Shown here: piece by piece, positions 33,901 through 43,700 of the stretch
Layout of the letters: each line of letters begins with the position of its first letter
Numbering within the stretch: position 1 is the first letter of the stretch
Source: Acetofilamentum sp.
GTDB lineage: Bacteria > Bacteroidota > Bacteroidia > Bacteroidales > DYOH01
Assembly (NCBI GenBank): GCA_020720625.1
Contig: DYOH01000003.1
Span: 29,893 to 93,892 of the forward strand
DNA: 64,000 bases
Direction of reading: 5' to 3'
Made by a program: the position numbers and the translations under genes
The notes under the pieces: model-generated
The model's database searches: none
What the model saw: the letters and a program-made list of their open reading frames with translations, nothing else
Told to the model about the DNA's origin: nothing

Positions 33901-34642
33901 TGCCAGTAGAATACAGCAAGCCATGCTGCCATTGCCCATTTTTCTGGAAGCCATTTTTAGCGACTTTTTTGTACTAAACCTTCCACGCGATATTGTGAGT
34001 GGAGATTTTTACTGGGCCAGCAGAATAAAAAATCGAACATACATGGCCTTGGGCGATTGCACCGGCCATGGTATTCCGGGAGCATTTTTGAGTTTGCTTG
34101 GAATCTCGTTTTTAAATAATATTATTCAGCGAAACGACGATTTATTGTTAAGCCCGGCAGAAATTCTTAATCAATTGCGCGAACGATTTATTGTATCCCT
34201 ACATCAAAGGGGCAAAAATGGAGAAAGCCAGGATGGTATGGATATTTCTTTGGTGATGATAGACCAAGAGAGCAGTATTCTCGAATTTGCCGGGGCAAAT
34301 AATCCTTTTTATTTTTTTAAGGAAAATTCTAGCCTCCTACAAGAATTAAAGGCAGATAAAATGCCCATTGGAATTCATGCCAACGACCATTTGCCATTTA
34401 CGAATCATACCATTAGTGTCAGGAAAAACGATATAATTTACTTATTTACTGATGGCTATAGGGATCAATTTGGTGGTAATGAAGGAAAGAAATTTATGAC
34501 AATGCGATTTAAAAAACTATTAACCAGCGTAAAAGACCTCGAACTTAACAAGCAGAAACAAATATTAACCGAAATTTTTATGGAATGGAAGATGGGTTTT
34601 GATCAGGTTGATGATATTTTAATTTTTGGAATCAAATTATAA
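30938..34642 (+). CDS. Membrane sensor SpoIIE-type phosphatase: propeller, Y_Y_Y, PAS, PP2C
   Basis: A 1234-residue protein. Signal peptide (MRLKFLFSILFVFQLNFLFSQ); a periplasmic two-component-regulator propeller (about 25-690, e.g. GQDGNGRMYFGNNHGLLRFDG); a Y_Y_Y domain (YSYQLEGYDNKWSEFSS); one membrane helix (YLSAYSIFAFTSLLLILIYV, about 765-790); a coiled coil; a PAS domain (SVLILDDRGNIEWWNSGF); a linker helix with SIEYASRIQQAMLP; and a SpoIIE/PP2C phosphatase. Metal-binding aspartates are seen in VSGDFYW, GDCTGHGIPGAF, FTDGYRDQFGG and VDDILIFG. The domain should dephosphorylate Ser/Thr on a partner, typically an anti-anti-sigma factor. No histidine kinase domain is present. The next phosphatase gene follows after 48 bases, probably in one transcript. 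Confidence 0.9.
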   Translation: MRLKFLFSILFVFQLNFLFSQDFSLLGLPEIKYYSFEDYKAGPQNWSIGQDGNGRMYFGNNHGLLRFDGVNWELYPLENRSILRSLDIDSAGNVFVGGEGEFGFFSPSADGTLKYTKLSSDTIDVYFVDVWSTYAYNDTVYFFAGKSNIFYYHQGLLKRVENDIEFSNFRGFKTKSGIYAIDANHGLAKIVNAKLQNTNQLKDASKYEIYTYLEKNPNTSLAVSSLNGLYIRENQKNWIRKNTFLDDYLIENHPYHAIQLNDGNMLISTLLGGVVFINANFNQASILNKAQGLHANGIYKAFQDKQNNIWLATENGIEYIHYSSPIRKLGDKNGLDGSLNAAIFYRNKLYLGTYGGVYYLDIDELKKNLFQNNAIKLLANEYFFGLDFGLIKLGNSDTVLLGSTLRSIIRITENEITTVESFYGAEDIEQSNIYPQYFGVAHGEGINLFKINYDGSKIENIGKLFGFNYNVRKILFDNHGYIWAQTAREGLALIEILDYEKLEFRSYFFDETHGLPDKIKNTPIIIDTSLVISTNNGLYDIVLDKENLQNTKFKTSRKFGFDFARDSLVFDFAFMHENKVWGHANNSFFYKETDNLIYKEPFFAITDVAEETTLSFLENKIVAIGSHNMLYFFNEKKDKSYEFYFTPLLNKIKINGDFYPIEPSVGGLEIKYVAKNTYSFVQKLSSNQNNLSFYFAVPYFEYSEKIAYSYQLEGYDNKWSEFSSDNVARYTNLGAGDYIFKVKARNVYTHQSQELLFLFAIRSPWYLSAYSIFAFTSLLLILIYVIIRLNSVRLINQNKKLEEIVKNRTLEIYQQKEEIQSQTEQLKSQSELLKLSNIELRQLSLVAKGTSNSVLILDDRGNIEWWNSGFTKLFKYKFMKYQGSNFNKIKSKIRPDLEESINEIKQTRLPKVYTIQDEISPGEYLWFQTSVTPVFEEDGTVFRYIVIDSDITQIKIAESEINNQKHQLEKQRDKIAHHNKEMTSSIEYASRIQQAMLPLPIFLEAIFSDFFVLNLPRDIVSGDFYWASRIKNRTYMALGDCTGHGIPGAFLSLLGISFLNNIIQRNDDLLLSPAEILNQLRERFIVSLHQRGKNGESQDGMDISLVMIDQESSILEFAGANNPFYFFKENSSLLQELKADKMPIGIHANDHLPFTNHTISVRKNDIIYLFTDGYRDQFGGNEGKKFMTMRFKKLLTSVKDLELNKQKQILTEIFMEWKMGFDQVDDILIFGIKL

Positions 34643-34690
34643 TTCCCTAAATTTAGCCTTCAAAATAAATAAATATAAAAAAGAAGAAAA

Positions 34691-36820
34691 ATGAGAGCGG
34701 AAAGGCGAGTAATTTTGGTTCTTTTGTTTTTTTTGATTCAATCAGGTATTTCAGCTCAAATAGTTGATTCTTTGAGAGCAGAGTTGGATATGCATCTGGA
34801 AAAAGTAGGCGAGGATTCTAAGGCCTTGGATTTATTAAAACAAATTTTTGTAGAATCTTATGATAATGAGCAATTTGCCTTAGAAATTGCAGCACAGGCC
34901 ATGCTAATGGCCGCAAATCTCAGCGACAAGCAAAATGAAGCACTCATGCACGAATGGATTGCCAAGGTATATCGAAAGCAAAAAATGTATTATTTGGCAA
35001 TGGATTATTACTTAAAAGCGGTAAAATTTTATCAGGAACTTGAAATATTTGAAAGCGAAGCACAGTGCTATCTGGAATTAGGGTATACCTATATGGAGCA
35101 GAATGCCGACGATTTGGCCCTAAAACATTTCAATCTTGCAAAGAATATTTACGAGAAGAACAAAGTTAAACCGGGTTTAGCCACCGTTCAGCAAGCTATT
35201 GGTAATCTGTATTTTAAAGAAGAAAACTACGAGTTAGCAATCGAGCAATTTCAGATGGCATTAACTAATACAGAGCAAGAGAAAAGCGATTTAATTGCCG
35301 GTTTGTATTTGAATATTGCACGGGCATATATTCAGAACGAAGATTTTGAAGAAGGCATAGAATATTTGCGAAGGGCACTTGTAAAATATAAACTAGGAAA
35401 TAACCTACAACTGGTAGCCGAAGTATATGTGCAATATGGTGAGGTGTATATCGAACAAAAAGATTATAAACAAGCACTTTTAAATTACGAAAATGCCCTC
35501 TTTATAAACCGCGAAGCCCAGGATTATAACAAAATTGCCGAAAATTATAATAAAATTTCCATCATACATTATCGAAGCGGAAATTTTGTCGAAGCCGCAC
35601 TTCAGGCCGAAAACGCACTAAATTACAACAATAATAACCTTGAGGAGCTTGAAAATTCTTATCAAAATTTATCCAAAGCTAATGAAAAACTTAATAAAGT
35701 GGATTTATCTCTGGAATTTTTGAAGAAGTATCTTCGGGTGCACGATCAGATTACCGAAGATCGTGAAAACAAGCAATTTAACGAAATGCAAATTGGTTTA
35801 GAACTTTCCAGGCAGGAAAAGGAAGTAGAACTATTAAAAAGAGATCAACAAATTCAAAATGAAGAGCTAAAGAGAAGTCGCTTACAAACCTACTTTCTGC
35901 TCTTTGGAATCGTTTTGGTAATTTTGTTTGCATACTATTACTATATCAATAATAAAAGAACAAAGAAGGCTAATTTAGAAATAATCAGGCAAAAAGAAGA
36001 GTTATCTGATGCCAATAAAGCCATTTTGCAACAAAAAGAACTAATTCAGTTAAAAAATAAAGACATTGAAGCAGGCATAAAATATGCACAAAGAATTCAA
36101 ATGGCCCTATTTCCGGATGTAAATGTTTTAAAAAGAATTCTCCCGGATTCTATGGTATATTTTCATCCCAAAGACGAAATCAGTGGTGATTTGTATTGGT
36201 ACTATCAGCTTAAAGAATCTAACAAATTGCTCATAGCTGCCGTAGATTGTACAGGACATGGTGTGCCTGGAGCATTTATGTCGGTGCTAGGCAACACGCT
36301 GCTAAATCAGATAGTTGGAGCAGGAGTTTATAAGCCCGACCAGATACTCAACCAGCTTCACCAAATGGTGCGACAAGCTTTGCATCAGGATACCACCACC
36401 AACCGCGATGGCATGGATATGGCTATTTGCTCTATCGACATGTCGAGAAGAGAGATAGAATTTGCCGGAGCTAAAAATCCGTTGGTTTATTTTATCGATT
36501 TTGAAGCAATTCAGCTTAAAGGAGATATGTTTTCCATTGGCGGTATTCAGCGTGAAAGCGAAAGACTGTTTACCAAAAATACGATTGCATTACCACAAGA
36601 TAAAGAAGGCGTATTTTATTTATTTACAGACGGTTTTCAAGATCAGTTTGGTGGAGAATACAAACAAAAATATACCCGAAACCGTTTAAAAGAACTATTA
36701 AGCGATATACACGAATTATCTTTTGCTGATCAGGCTGCGCGTTTGAAAGAGCAATTTGCGGCTTGGAAAGGAGATTATGAACAATTGGATGATGTACTAA
36801 TTCTCGGTTTCAGATTATGA
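34691..36820 (+). CDS. TPR sensor SpoIIE-type phosphatase
   Basis: A 709-residue protein with a signal peptide (MRAERRVILVLLFFLIQSGISAQ), six or more tetratricopeptide repeats (about 60-340, e.g. ALKHFNLAKNIYEKNK), a helical linker, one membrane helix (YFLLFGIVLVILFAYYYYI, about 400-420), a coiled coil with GIKYAQRIQMALFP and the SpoIIE/PP2C domain. The metal ligands appear in ISGDLYW, VDCTGHGVPGAF, FTDGFQDQFGG and LDDVLILG. The TPRs face the periplasm and probably bind a peptide or protein ligand. It ends in an ATGA overlap with the next phosphatase, so the two are translationally coupled and perhaps act together. Confidence 0.92.
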   Translation: MRAERRVILVLLFFLIQSGISAQIVDSLRAELDMHLEKVGEDSKALDLLKQIFVESYDNEQFALEIAAQAMLMAANLSDKQNEALMHEWIAKVYRKQKMYYLAMDYYLKAVKFYQELEIFESEAQCYLELGYTYMEQNADDLALKHFNLAKNIYEKNKVKPGLATVQQAIGNLYFKEENYELAIEQFQMALTNTEQEKSDLIAGLYLNIARAYIQNEDFEEGIEYLRRALVKYKLGNNLQLVAEVYVQYGEVYIEQKDYKQALLNYENALFINREAQDYNKIAENYNKISIIHYRSGNFVEAALQAENALNYNNNNLEELENSYQNLSKANEKLNKVDLSLEFLKKYLRVHDQITEDRENKQFNEMQIGLELSRQEKEVELLKRDQQIQNEELKRSRLQTYFLLFGIVLVILFAYYYYINNKRTKKANLEIIRQKEELSDANKAILQQKELIQLKNKDIEAGIKYAQRIQMALFPDVNVLKRILPDSMVYFHPKDEISGDLYWYYQLKESNKLLIAAVDCTGHGVPGAFMSVLGNTLLNQIVGAGVYKPDQILNQLHQMVRQALHQDTTTNRDGMDMAICSIDMSRREIEFAGAKNPLVYFIDFEAIQLKGDMFSIGGIQRESERLFTKNTIALPQDKEGVFYLFTDGFQDQFGGEYKQKYTRNRLKELLSDIHELSFADQAARLKEQFAAWKGDYEQLDDVLILGFRL

Positions 36821-38769
36821 TATCTGTTTGCATCATTTTAGAAAGTGAAAGTGAAATAGAATTTATAAAAAAAAATCTCTGTTCAGATCTCTTTTCGCTC
36901 GAAATTATAGCGTGTGAATTAGAGATCGCTGTTAATTCTGTACAAAGTCTTGCGCCCGACTGGGTTATTTGTGATATCAGATACAAAAATCAATTAAACT
37001 TTGAATTGCCCGACTTTGTTTGCCAACAATCATCTTCTACTTCCATTATATTTTTTGTTGATGATGCAAATCCCAACATGCAAAAAAAACTTTTCTCTTA
37101 CAACCCGCTTTCAATTATTGAGAAAAAAAAATCCGAAATTCAATTTCAATATAGCATCCAAAGAGCCTTACAGCAATATATGATTAGGAAAGAGCTCGAA
37201 GAAAGAAATAGGGAAATATTGGGGAAAAAGAGAGCTTTCGAAAATACTTTGCCATTGTATGAAAAACCGGCAGCAATATTGGAAAAAAGTAGAATAGTTG
37301 CCTGTAATCAAGCTTTCCTGGATTTTTTTGATCAGCAAGATAAAGAAAAAATGCTGAACTCCTATTTATATGATTATCTTCCTGTTTATCAGATAAATAA
37401 TATACATTCTGTGGTTTATTTCGAGAATCAATTATTACAATGCGAAGAACACAAAATTTTATATTTTGAAATAAATATAAAGAAAAGCGAACTAAATACT
37501 CAATTGCTTAAATCGGGAATACTTAAACTCGATGCCAAATTGGAATCCATTCTTTTACTTTTGTTTCCGCCCGAAAATAATTCCGAAATACTTGCATCCG
37601 AAGTTTTAGATAATCATAAATACAAAGAAGCGTATTTTCAGGCACGGATAGGATACCTTATTATAGAAACATCATATTACAAAATTGTAGACGCAAATCC
37701 ATTTACACTCGATTTTTTTCAAACAGATTTTCAAGAAATAAGAAAGAAGCCTTTGTCCGAAATATTTCCCGATGAGTTGGTGCGCTTAATTCACCAAGGA
37801 AGTTTTTCTGATAAAGCTGATTTTTTTCATTTATGTATTGGCGAAAAGTTAGTAAATGTATATGCACAAGTTTCGTCATTTGAACATTTACAAAAAACAT
37901 ATCTATTACTTAGTTTTCATCAGCCCGAATTACCAAATGAGCCATCAAAAGATGAAGCGCTTAAGCAATCCTTAAAAAAAGAGCAGGATAGAAAAAAAAT
38001 AGTAGAGAAGCACCAACGCTTAAACGAAAGCCTCAGCTATGCCCAAAGAATTCAGTCAGCCCTGATGCCTTCATACGATTATTTGTCAAAATATTTAGAT
38101 AATTTTTTTGTTTTTTTGCAACCAAAAGAAATTGTAAGTGGCGATTTCTATTGGGCCAACTACCGTAACGGACATTTTTTCCTTTCCTTGGCCGATGCAA
38201 CCGGGCACGGAGTTCCGGCAGCTTTTTTATCCATTTTGGGAATGTCTTATCTCAACGAAATTACCTTAGATATGGAGAAAGGTAAGGCATCGCAAGTACT
38301 CGATATTTTTAAAGGAAAGATTGTAAAATCATTAAATCAAGAATTTACTTCGAACGAAATTCCTGACGGTTTCGATATGGCTCTGCTGATTATAAATAAG
38401 GAAAAAATGAGAATGCATTTTTCGGCGGCAAACATGTCGGCCTATATGATAAGAAATAAACATTTAGTTGAAATAAAAGGCGATAGATTATCAATAGGAT
38501 TAAACCAAAAATCAGAAATGAGTTTTACAAATCATAAATTACGACTTCAAAAAGGAGATAAAATATATTTGTTTTCCGATGGAATTACAGACCAGTTTGG
38601 CGGTACTCAAAACAAAAAACTATTTAATTCGGGCCTCAAGCAAATGATAATGGACATAGAACAACTGCCAATGAAGGAACAGCGAGAGAAATTAAAACAA
38701 TTAATTGCAGAATGGAAAAAAAATCAGGAACAAATTGATGACATACTCTTGCTCGGCATACAAGTATAA
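36817..38769 (+). CDS. Cytosolic SpoIIE-type phosphatase with receiver-like and PAS domains
   Basis: A 650-residue protein that starts inside the previous gene (ATGA). It has no signal peptide or membrane segment. The first 115 residues look like a degenerate response-regulator receiver: the aspartate of WVICDIRYKN is in the phospho-acceptor position and a lysine follows in SIIEKKKS, but the acidic pair near the N-terminus is only partly kept (ESESE). Two PAS-like domains follow (about 145-230 and 275-370; e.g. IIETSYYKIVDANPFTLDFF), then a coiled coil with SLSYAQRIQSALMP and the SpoIIE/PP2C domain (VSGDFYW, ADATGHGVPAAF, FSDGITDQFGG, IDDILLLG). Coupling to the TPR phosphatase suggests a cytosolic partner in the same pathway. 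Confidence 0.85.
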   Translation: MISVCIILESESEIEFIKKNLCSDLFSLEIIACELEIAVNSVQSLAPDWVICDIRYKNQLNFELPDFVCQQSSSTSIIFFVDDANPNMQKKLFSYNPLSIIEKKKSEIQFQYSIQRALQQYMIRKELEERNREILGKKRAFENTLPLYEKPAAILEKSRIVACNQAFLDFFDQQDKEKMLNSYLYDYLPVYQINNIHSVVYFENQLLQCEEHKILYFEINIKKSELNTQLLKSGILKLDAKLESILLLLFPPENNSEILASEVLDNHKYKEAYFQARIGYLIIETSYYKIVDANPFTLDFFQTDFQEIRKKPLSEIFPDELVRLIHQGSFSDKADFFHLCIGEKLVNVYAQVSSFEHLQKTYLLLSFHQPELPNEPSKDEALKQSLKKEQDRKKIVEKHQRLNESLSYAQRIQSALMPSYDYLSKYLDNFFVFLQPKEIVSGDFYWANYRNGHFFLSLADATGHGVPAAFLSILGMSYLNEITLDMEKGKASQVLDIFKGKIVKSLNQEFTSNEIPDGFDMALLIINKEKMRMHFSAANMSAYMIRNKHLVEIKGDRLSIGLNQKSEMSFTNHKLRLQKGDKIYLFSDGITDQFGGTQNKKLFNSGLKQMIMDIEQLPMKEQREKLKQLIAEWKKNQEQIDDILLLGIQV

Positions 38770-38882
38770 TATGTTACAGAGAATAGTGCTATATGTCAGT
38801 AAACATATATATATTAATTATGATGTATTGATAAAAAATATACCTTGCAATCATGTTTAGGTTTCATTAAATTTATAGAAAT

Positions 38883-40187
38883 ATGTCACAATTAAAAGCA
38901 CTTTTAAAACAAAAAATCGAAGAACATCGTCCAAGAACTACACGTTTGTTAAAAGAATTTCCAAACGTAAAAGTTGGTGAAGTAACTATGGAGCAACTAA
39001 TTGGTGGTATGCGTGATATTAAATCACTCGTAACAGATATCTCCTATTTAGATCCGCAAGAAGGAATCCGTTTCAGAGGAAAAACAATTCCGGAAACAAT
39101 GGATGCATTACCAAAACCACAAGGCAAAGATTATCCGTATGTAGAGGCATTTTGGTACTTTCTGCTAACCGGAGAAATTCCGAGCATGGAGCAAACAAAC
39201 GAGGTAATCGCCGATTTTAAATCAAGAAGCAAAGTGCCTCAATATGTTTTTGATATTTTAAAAGCTATGCCTGCCGACTCTCATCCAATGGTAATGCTTT
39301 CTACGGCTGTATTAGCCATGCAAAAAGAATCTAAATTTGCCAAATGGTACGAAGAAGGATTTAAAAAGCTTGATGCATGGGATACAATGTATGAAGATTC
39401 TACTGATTTGTTGGCCAAATTGCCCGAAGTTGCCGCATTTATCTATCGCTTAAAATACAAAGGTGGTGATATTATTGCTCCAGATGCAAATTTGGATTTT
39501 GGTGCAAATTTTGCCCACATGATGGGAATTAGCGCTCCTTATGACGATGTTGCCAGAATGTATTTTATTCTGCACTCCGATCACGAATCAGGAAACGTTT
39601 CGGCACATGCTACACATTTGGTCGCTTCTGCTCTTTCCGACGCTTATTACTCATTATCAGCTGGTTTAAACGGTTTGGCCGGCCCATTGCATGGCTTAGC
39701 TAATCAAGAAGTATTGCGCTGGTTGCAAGGGGTAATGGATAAACTTCACGGACAAGAGCCTACCGAAGAAATGATGGCAAAATTTGTGCGCGAAACATTA
39801 GATAGCGGACAAGTTATTCCCGGATTCGGACATGCAGTTTTGCGCAAAACCGACCCCAGATATCAATCTCAGCGCGATTTTTGCGTAAAACACTTGCCTA
39901 ACGACAAAATGTTTAAGTACGTAGATTTACTTTTCCGCGTTGTGCCCGATATTTTGCTGGAAAAAGGCAAAGCCAAAAATCCATGGCCCAATGTTGATGC
40001 TCAATCTGGTGTTATTCAATGGTATTACGGTTTAACTGAATACGATTTCTATACCGTTTTATTCGGTGTTGGACGTGCCATTGGCGTATTAGCTAATATT
40101 ACTTGGGACAGAGGTTTAGGATATCCATTGGAACGTCCGAAATCTTTAACTACCGATATGTTGGAAGCAATTGCCGGAATTAAATAA
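38883..40187 (+). CDS. gltA: Citrate synthase, eukaryotic-like type
   Basis: The 434-residue enzyme condenses oxaloacetate and acetyl-CoA to citrate. Catalytic features: His in HSDHESGNVSAHATH, His in GLAGPLHGLANQEVL and the PGFGHAVLRKTDPR segment with the CoA/substrate residues; the aspartate lies near the end (GLTEYDFYTVLFG). The stretches around NVSAHATHLV and LNGLAGPLHGLANQEVL match mitochondrial enzymes more than E. coli GltA, so it belongs to the si-type eukaryotic-like group found in some Bacteroidota. It stands between two phosphatase blocks on the same strand, with a gap of 113 bases before it and its own terminator. Confidence 0.95.
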   Translation: MSQLKALLKQKIEEHRPRTTRLLKEFPNVKVGEVTMEQLIGGMRDIKSLVTDISYLDPQEGIRFRGKTIPETMDALPKPQGKDYPYVEAFWYFLLTGEIPSMEQTNEVIADFKSRSKVPQYVFDILKAMPADSHPMVMLSTAVLAMQKESKFAKWYEEGFKKLDAWDTMYEDSTDLLAKLPEVAAFIYRLKYKGGDIIAPDANLDFGANFAHMMGISAPYDDVARMYFILHSDHESGNVSAHATHLVASALSDAYYSLSAGLNGLAGPLHGLANQEVLRWLQGVMDKLHGQEPTEEMMAKFVRETLDSGQVIPGFGHAVLRKTDPRYQSQRDFCVKHLPNDKMFKYVDLLFRVVPDILLEKGKAKNPWPNVDAQSGVIQWYYGLTEYDFYTVLFGVGRAIGVLANITWDRGLGYPLERPKSLTTDMLEAIAGIK

Positions 40188-40217
40188 GGCAAAAACTCCA
40201 ATTAAACAAAAATTTGG

Positions 40218-40248
40218 CCGCTCTGTTTTTTTCAGAGCGGTTTTTTTT
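40218..40248 (+). terminator. Terminator of citrate synthase
   Basis: CCGCTCTG (40218-40225) pairs with CAGAGCGG (40233-40240), followed by eight T. Confidence 0.9.
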
Positions 40249-40253
40249 CTCAT

Positions 40254-40317
40254 AAAAAAAGGCGGCTTCGAAAAGCCGCCAAAACCAAAAAATTACATAG
40301 CCATGAGAAAAAATTTC
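40254..40317 (-). ncRNA. Putative small RNA with own promoter and terminator
   Basis: On the minus strand a full promoter (TTTG-N20-TATCTTTG) is followed by about 64 bases and a strong intrinsic terminator: GGCGGCTT (40273-40280 region) pairs with AAGCCGCC and runs into seven T (40254-40260). No minus-strand gene lies here. The 5' part has a small hairpin (GAGAAA/TTTCTC), then a minimal reading frame ATGGCTATGTAA (Met-Ala-Met), then a U-rich linker. This looks like a short free RNA. Ends are estimated from the promoter and T-run; function unknown. A decoupled terminator for read-through from the next locus is an alternative, but no such minus-strand gene is present. Confidence 0.5.
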
Positions 40318-40323
40318 TCCATA

Positions 40324-40355
40324 CAAAGATAAGCAATTATAAAGCCTTATGCAAA
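40324..40355 (-). promoter_or_regulatory. Promoter of the putative small RNA
   Basis: Minus strand TTTG (40352-40355), exactly 20 bases, TATCTTTG (40324-40331). Full consensus match. Confidence 0.6.
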
Positions 40356-40734
40356 TATAGCATTATGTATTCCGTTTAAAAATTTAGGGATTTCACAATT
40401 TTTATCTTTTTTTTATTTTGCAAATCTACCATCCAATAGTTTGTTTATAATAATTATTGTGCTGATTAATAGCTATTTAACCAAACAGCATTATCATTTT
40501 AAATGATTTCGATAATTCCAAGGTATTCAATCATATTTTTATATATTAACGTATATTTATTGGTATTTAATTTGCATCCTTGATTTAAAATCAATGAATT
40601 GAATAAGCATTGAAGAGAATTTTTTAAAATAATTTAGAAAAGTATTCATAAAATGCTTGTAAAATGATGCCTAAAAGCTAAAAAATAGCTATCTTAATCA
40701 AAATTTTATGGCCAATTTTGGTTGAATATTAGGC
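40356..40734. other. AT-rich intergenic region before the fourth phosphatase
   Basis: Between the small-RNA promoter and the next start codon I see no gene, tRNA or repeat. It should contain the promoter of the 1101-residue phosphatase; the best trace is CAATTTTG about 20 bases before the ATG (one mismatch to the -7 box). Confidence 0.4.
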
Positions 40735-43700
40735 ATGAGAAAAGCATTTCTTTTTATCAGAATATATCTATTTTTGGGGCTAATTATTAGCCCCTTAATT
40801 GGCTTTTCTCAACTTATCGACCAAGCAAATATCAACGAATATACAATCAAAGATGGTTTATCGCTGAGTTATATTACAACCGTTTTTCAGGATAAAAACG
40901 ACTTTATTTGGGTTGGAACACAAGACGGACTAAACAGATTCAATGGTTCAAAATTTACTTTTTTTCGACATAACGCATCAAATCCATTTTCCATCCCCGG
41001 CAATTATATCAGGTCAATGGCGCAGGAACACAATGGCAATTTGTGGATTGCCACCGAAAACGCTGTATGTATTTTCGAACAATCTACCTCTGCGTTTTAT
41101 GTAATTATGGATAGTCATTCGGATAATTATCAGATGGTAAGCGATATTATTGTAAACGACTCATCTGTTTATCTAAATGCATCAAATGGGATTTTTAAAA
41201 TTAGGAAATCGGATTATGCTATTCAGTATTTCGAGCATTTTAACGACCCTTTTAATTTCGAATGCAATACTTGTCTAAATCAATTGATTGAATTAGACCC
41301 TCATCTTTTGCTGATTGCGTCGAAGGATGGATTGTTTTTATTCAATAAAGATTCTGAGTCTTTCTCACGCTTTACCCATAAGAAAAATAATGTAAATTCA
41401 TTGCCAACAAATTCGACCATAAGTCTTTATATGATAAATAAAGATAGCGTGCTTATTGGTACAACTTATGGGTTAAGTCTTTTTAATCCTCAAAAATATA
41501 CCTTTAAAAATTTTTTATTGACCGATAATGAATTAAAACTTTTCAATTATCGCAATATTATTAATTCTATAAAACGAGATCAGGAAGGTTTTTTTTGGCT
41601 GGGTACAAAAATGGGTATTCTGATTTTTGATTTGCATACCGGAGTTTTTTCAACGGCATTAGACTACAATCCTGCAATTTCTAAAATTCAGGACAAAGAA
41701 ATTAATGCACTACTTCTCGATAAAACCAATTCATTGTGGGTAGCTACAGCAGGAAGTAATTTATTTAGTATTTCGCGAAATAAATCTTTTTTTAAAAAAC
41801 TGAATCACTATACCAAAACACCTGCTTACGAGATAAGGGGTGTATACCTTAGCAGCAACAATTTACTTTTTGTTGGTACAAATAATAATGGACTATTTGT
41901 GTATAATGATAAAAAAGAGTTGTTTCGATATTTTTCTCCCGATAATTCAGTTTTGAAATCATTTTCGATTTTAAGTATGGCGGAACTTCCTGATCAAAAT
42001 GTTGTTTTGGGCACAAGCGAAGGGCTTTATCTATATAATATACAAAGCAATAAAATAGAATTTTTTTCAGAAAATTGGAAGCATCTTCCCAAATTTATTT
42101 TTCAGAATAACCGTATTTTTGATATTGAAATTACGAATAAAAATCATTTTTGGCTGGCTACAGAAAATGGATTAATTTATGCGAGCGAAAGCGATTTTAA
42201 AGCTTTTTATAGCAGCCAAAATGATTCAAGCTCATTAAGCAATAATATTTGTTATACACTTGAAATCGATTCTAGCGGGCATTTATGGGTCGGCACTTTG
42301 CATGGATTAAATAAACTCATCGATTTTGAAAAGGGAACATTTAAACATTATTTTGAAGATCGAACAAATAAAGGGCTTCCGAATAACTCTATATTAAGTA
42401 TATATCAGGAAAATGCGCGCACGCTTTGGATTGGTACAGAGAGCGGATTAGCAAAATTCTATATGCAGGCCGATACATTTAAACATTACACCGTAAACGA
42501 TGGCTTGCTTAATGATTTTGTTTACTCCGTATTTACTGACAAGTACAATCGGGTTTGGTTCTCAACAAATAACGGGGTAAGCCGACTTACCCCCCAAACA
42601 AGCGAAATTTTTCATTTTGGAAAATCCGATGGCTTACAGGATTATGAATTTAACTTATGCGCAGGCCACAAAGATAAGAATGGCATAATATATTTTGGGG
42701 GTAATTCGGGCTTAAACTTTTTTAATCCAGATTCTTCGTTCGTTCAGGAGAATGTTCGTCAGGTAAAAATATATTCTATTATTGTTACACAAAATGGTCG
42801 TCAGGAAGAAATTATTGTCTACGACCAAAAAGAATTTGCATTTTTTTATAAAGGACTGCACATACAGCTTAATTTTGTGGTTCCCGATTATAATTCTATA
42901 GGAAACTATGCATATCAATACAGAATGCTTGGTATAGATGATAAATGGGTGAACCTTGGAAAAAGAAATACCGTAAGTTTTTCTCAATTGCCAGTGGGCG
43001 AGTATATTTTTCATGTAAAAGGAGCCAATAACCATGGTGTGTGGAATAAAGAAACCACATCTGTGAAAATTATTATTAAACCTGCATTTTATAACAGTCG
43101 TGTGGCTATTTTTACCTATTTATTTTTTGGTATAAGTTTTATTTTGATGTCGGTATTTTTTGTAACAAGTAGGCTTCGAAAAGAAAACTCCTTACTTAAA
43201 CAAAAGGAGAGGGATGCCCGCAAAATTGCTTTACAAAAAGAAGAATTGCAACAGCAAAACCTGAATATTCGCTCGAGCATGGAATATGCCCAACGTATTA
43301 TTTATGCCATGATGCCATCTGTGGATGATTTTAAGAAAATCCTGCCCGAATCTTTTATTATTTACGAGCCCAAAGATATTGTGAGCGGAGATTTTTACTG
43401 GATTGCCCAAAGAAATGGCTTAGTTTATTTTGCTTTGGTAGATTGCACGGGTCATGGTATTCCGGGGGCTTTTATGTCAATTATTGGGTTTGATATTCTG
43501 CGAAATGTAGTTAATAAAATGCATTTTACAGAGCCTGCCGATATTTTGAGCCATTTAAGTATGGATTTGGTTGAAGTGCTTACAAAAGAGAGCAGTAGTA
43601 AGGAATCCTTGCAAGATGGAATGGATATGTCGGTTTGCGTATTAGATACATCAAACAATACCCTGAAATTTGCCGGTGCCTATAATCCATTATATCTGGT

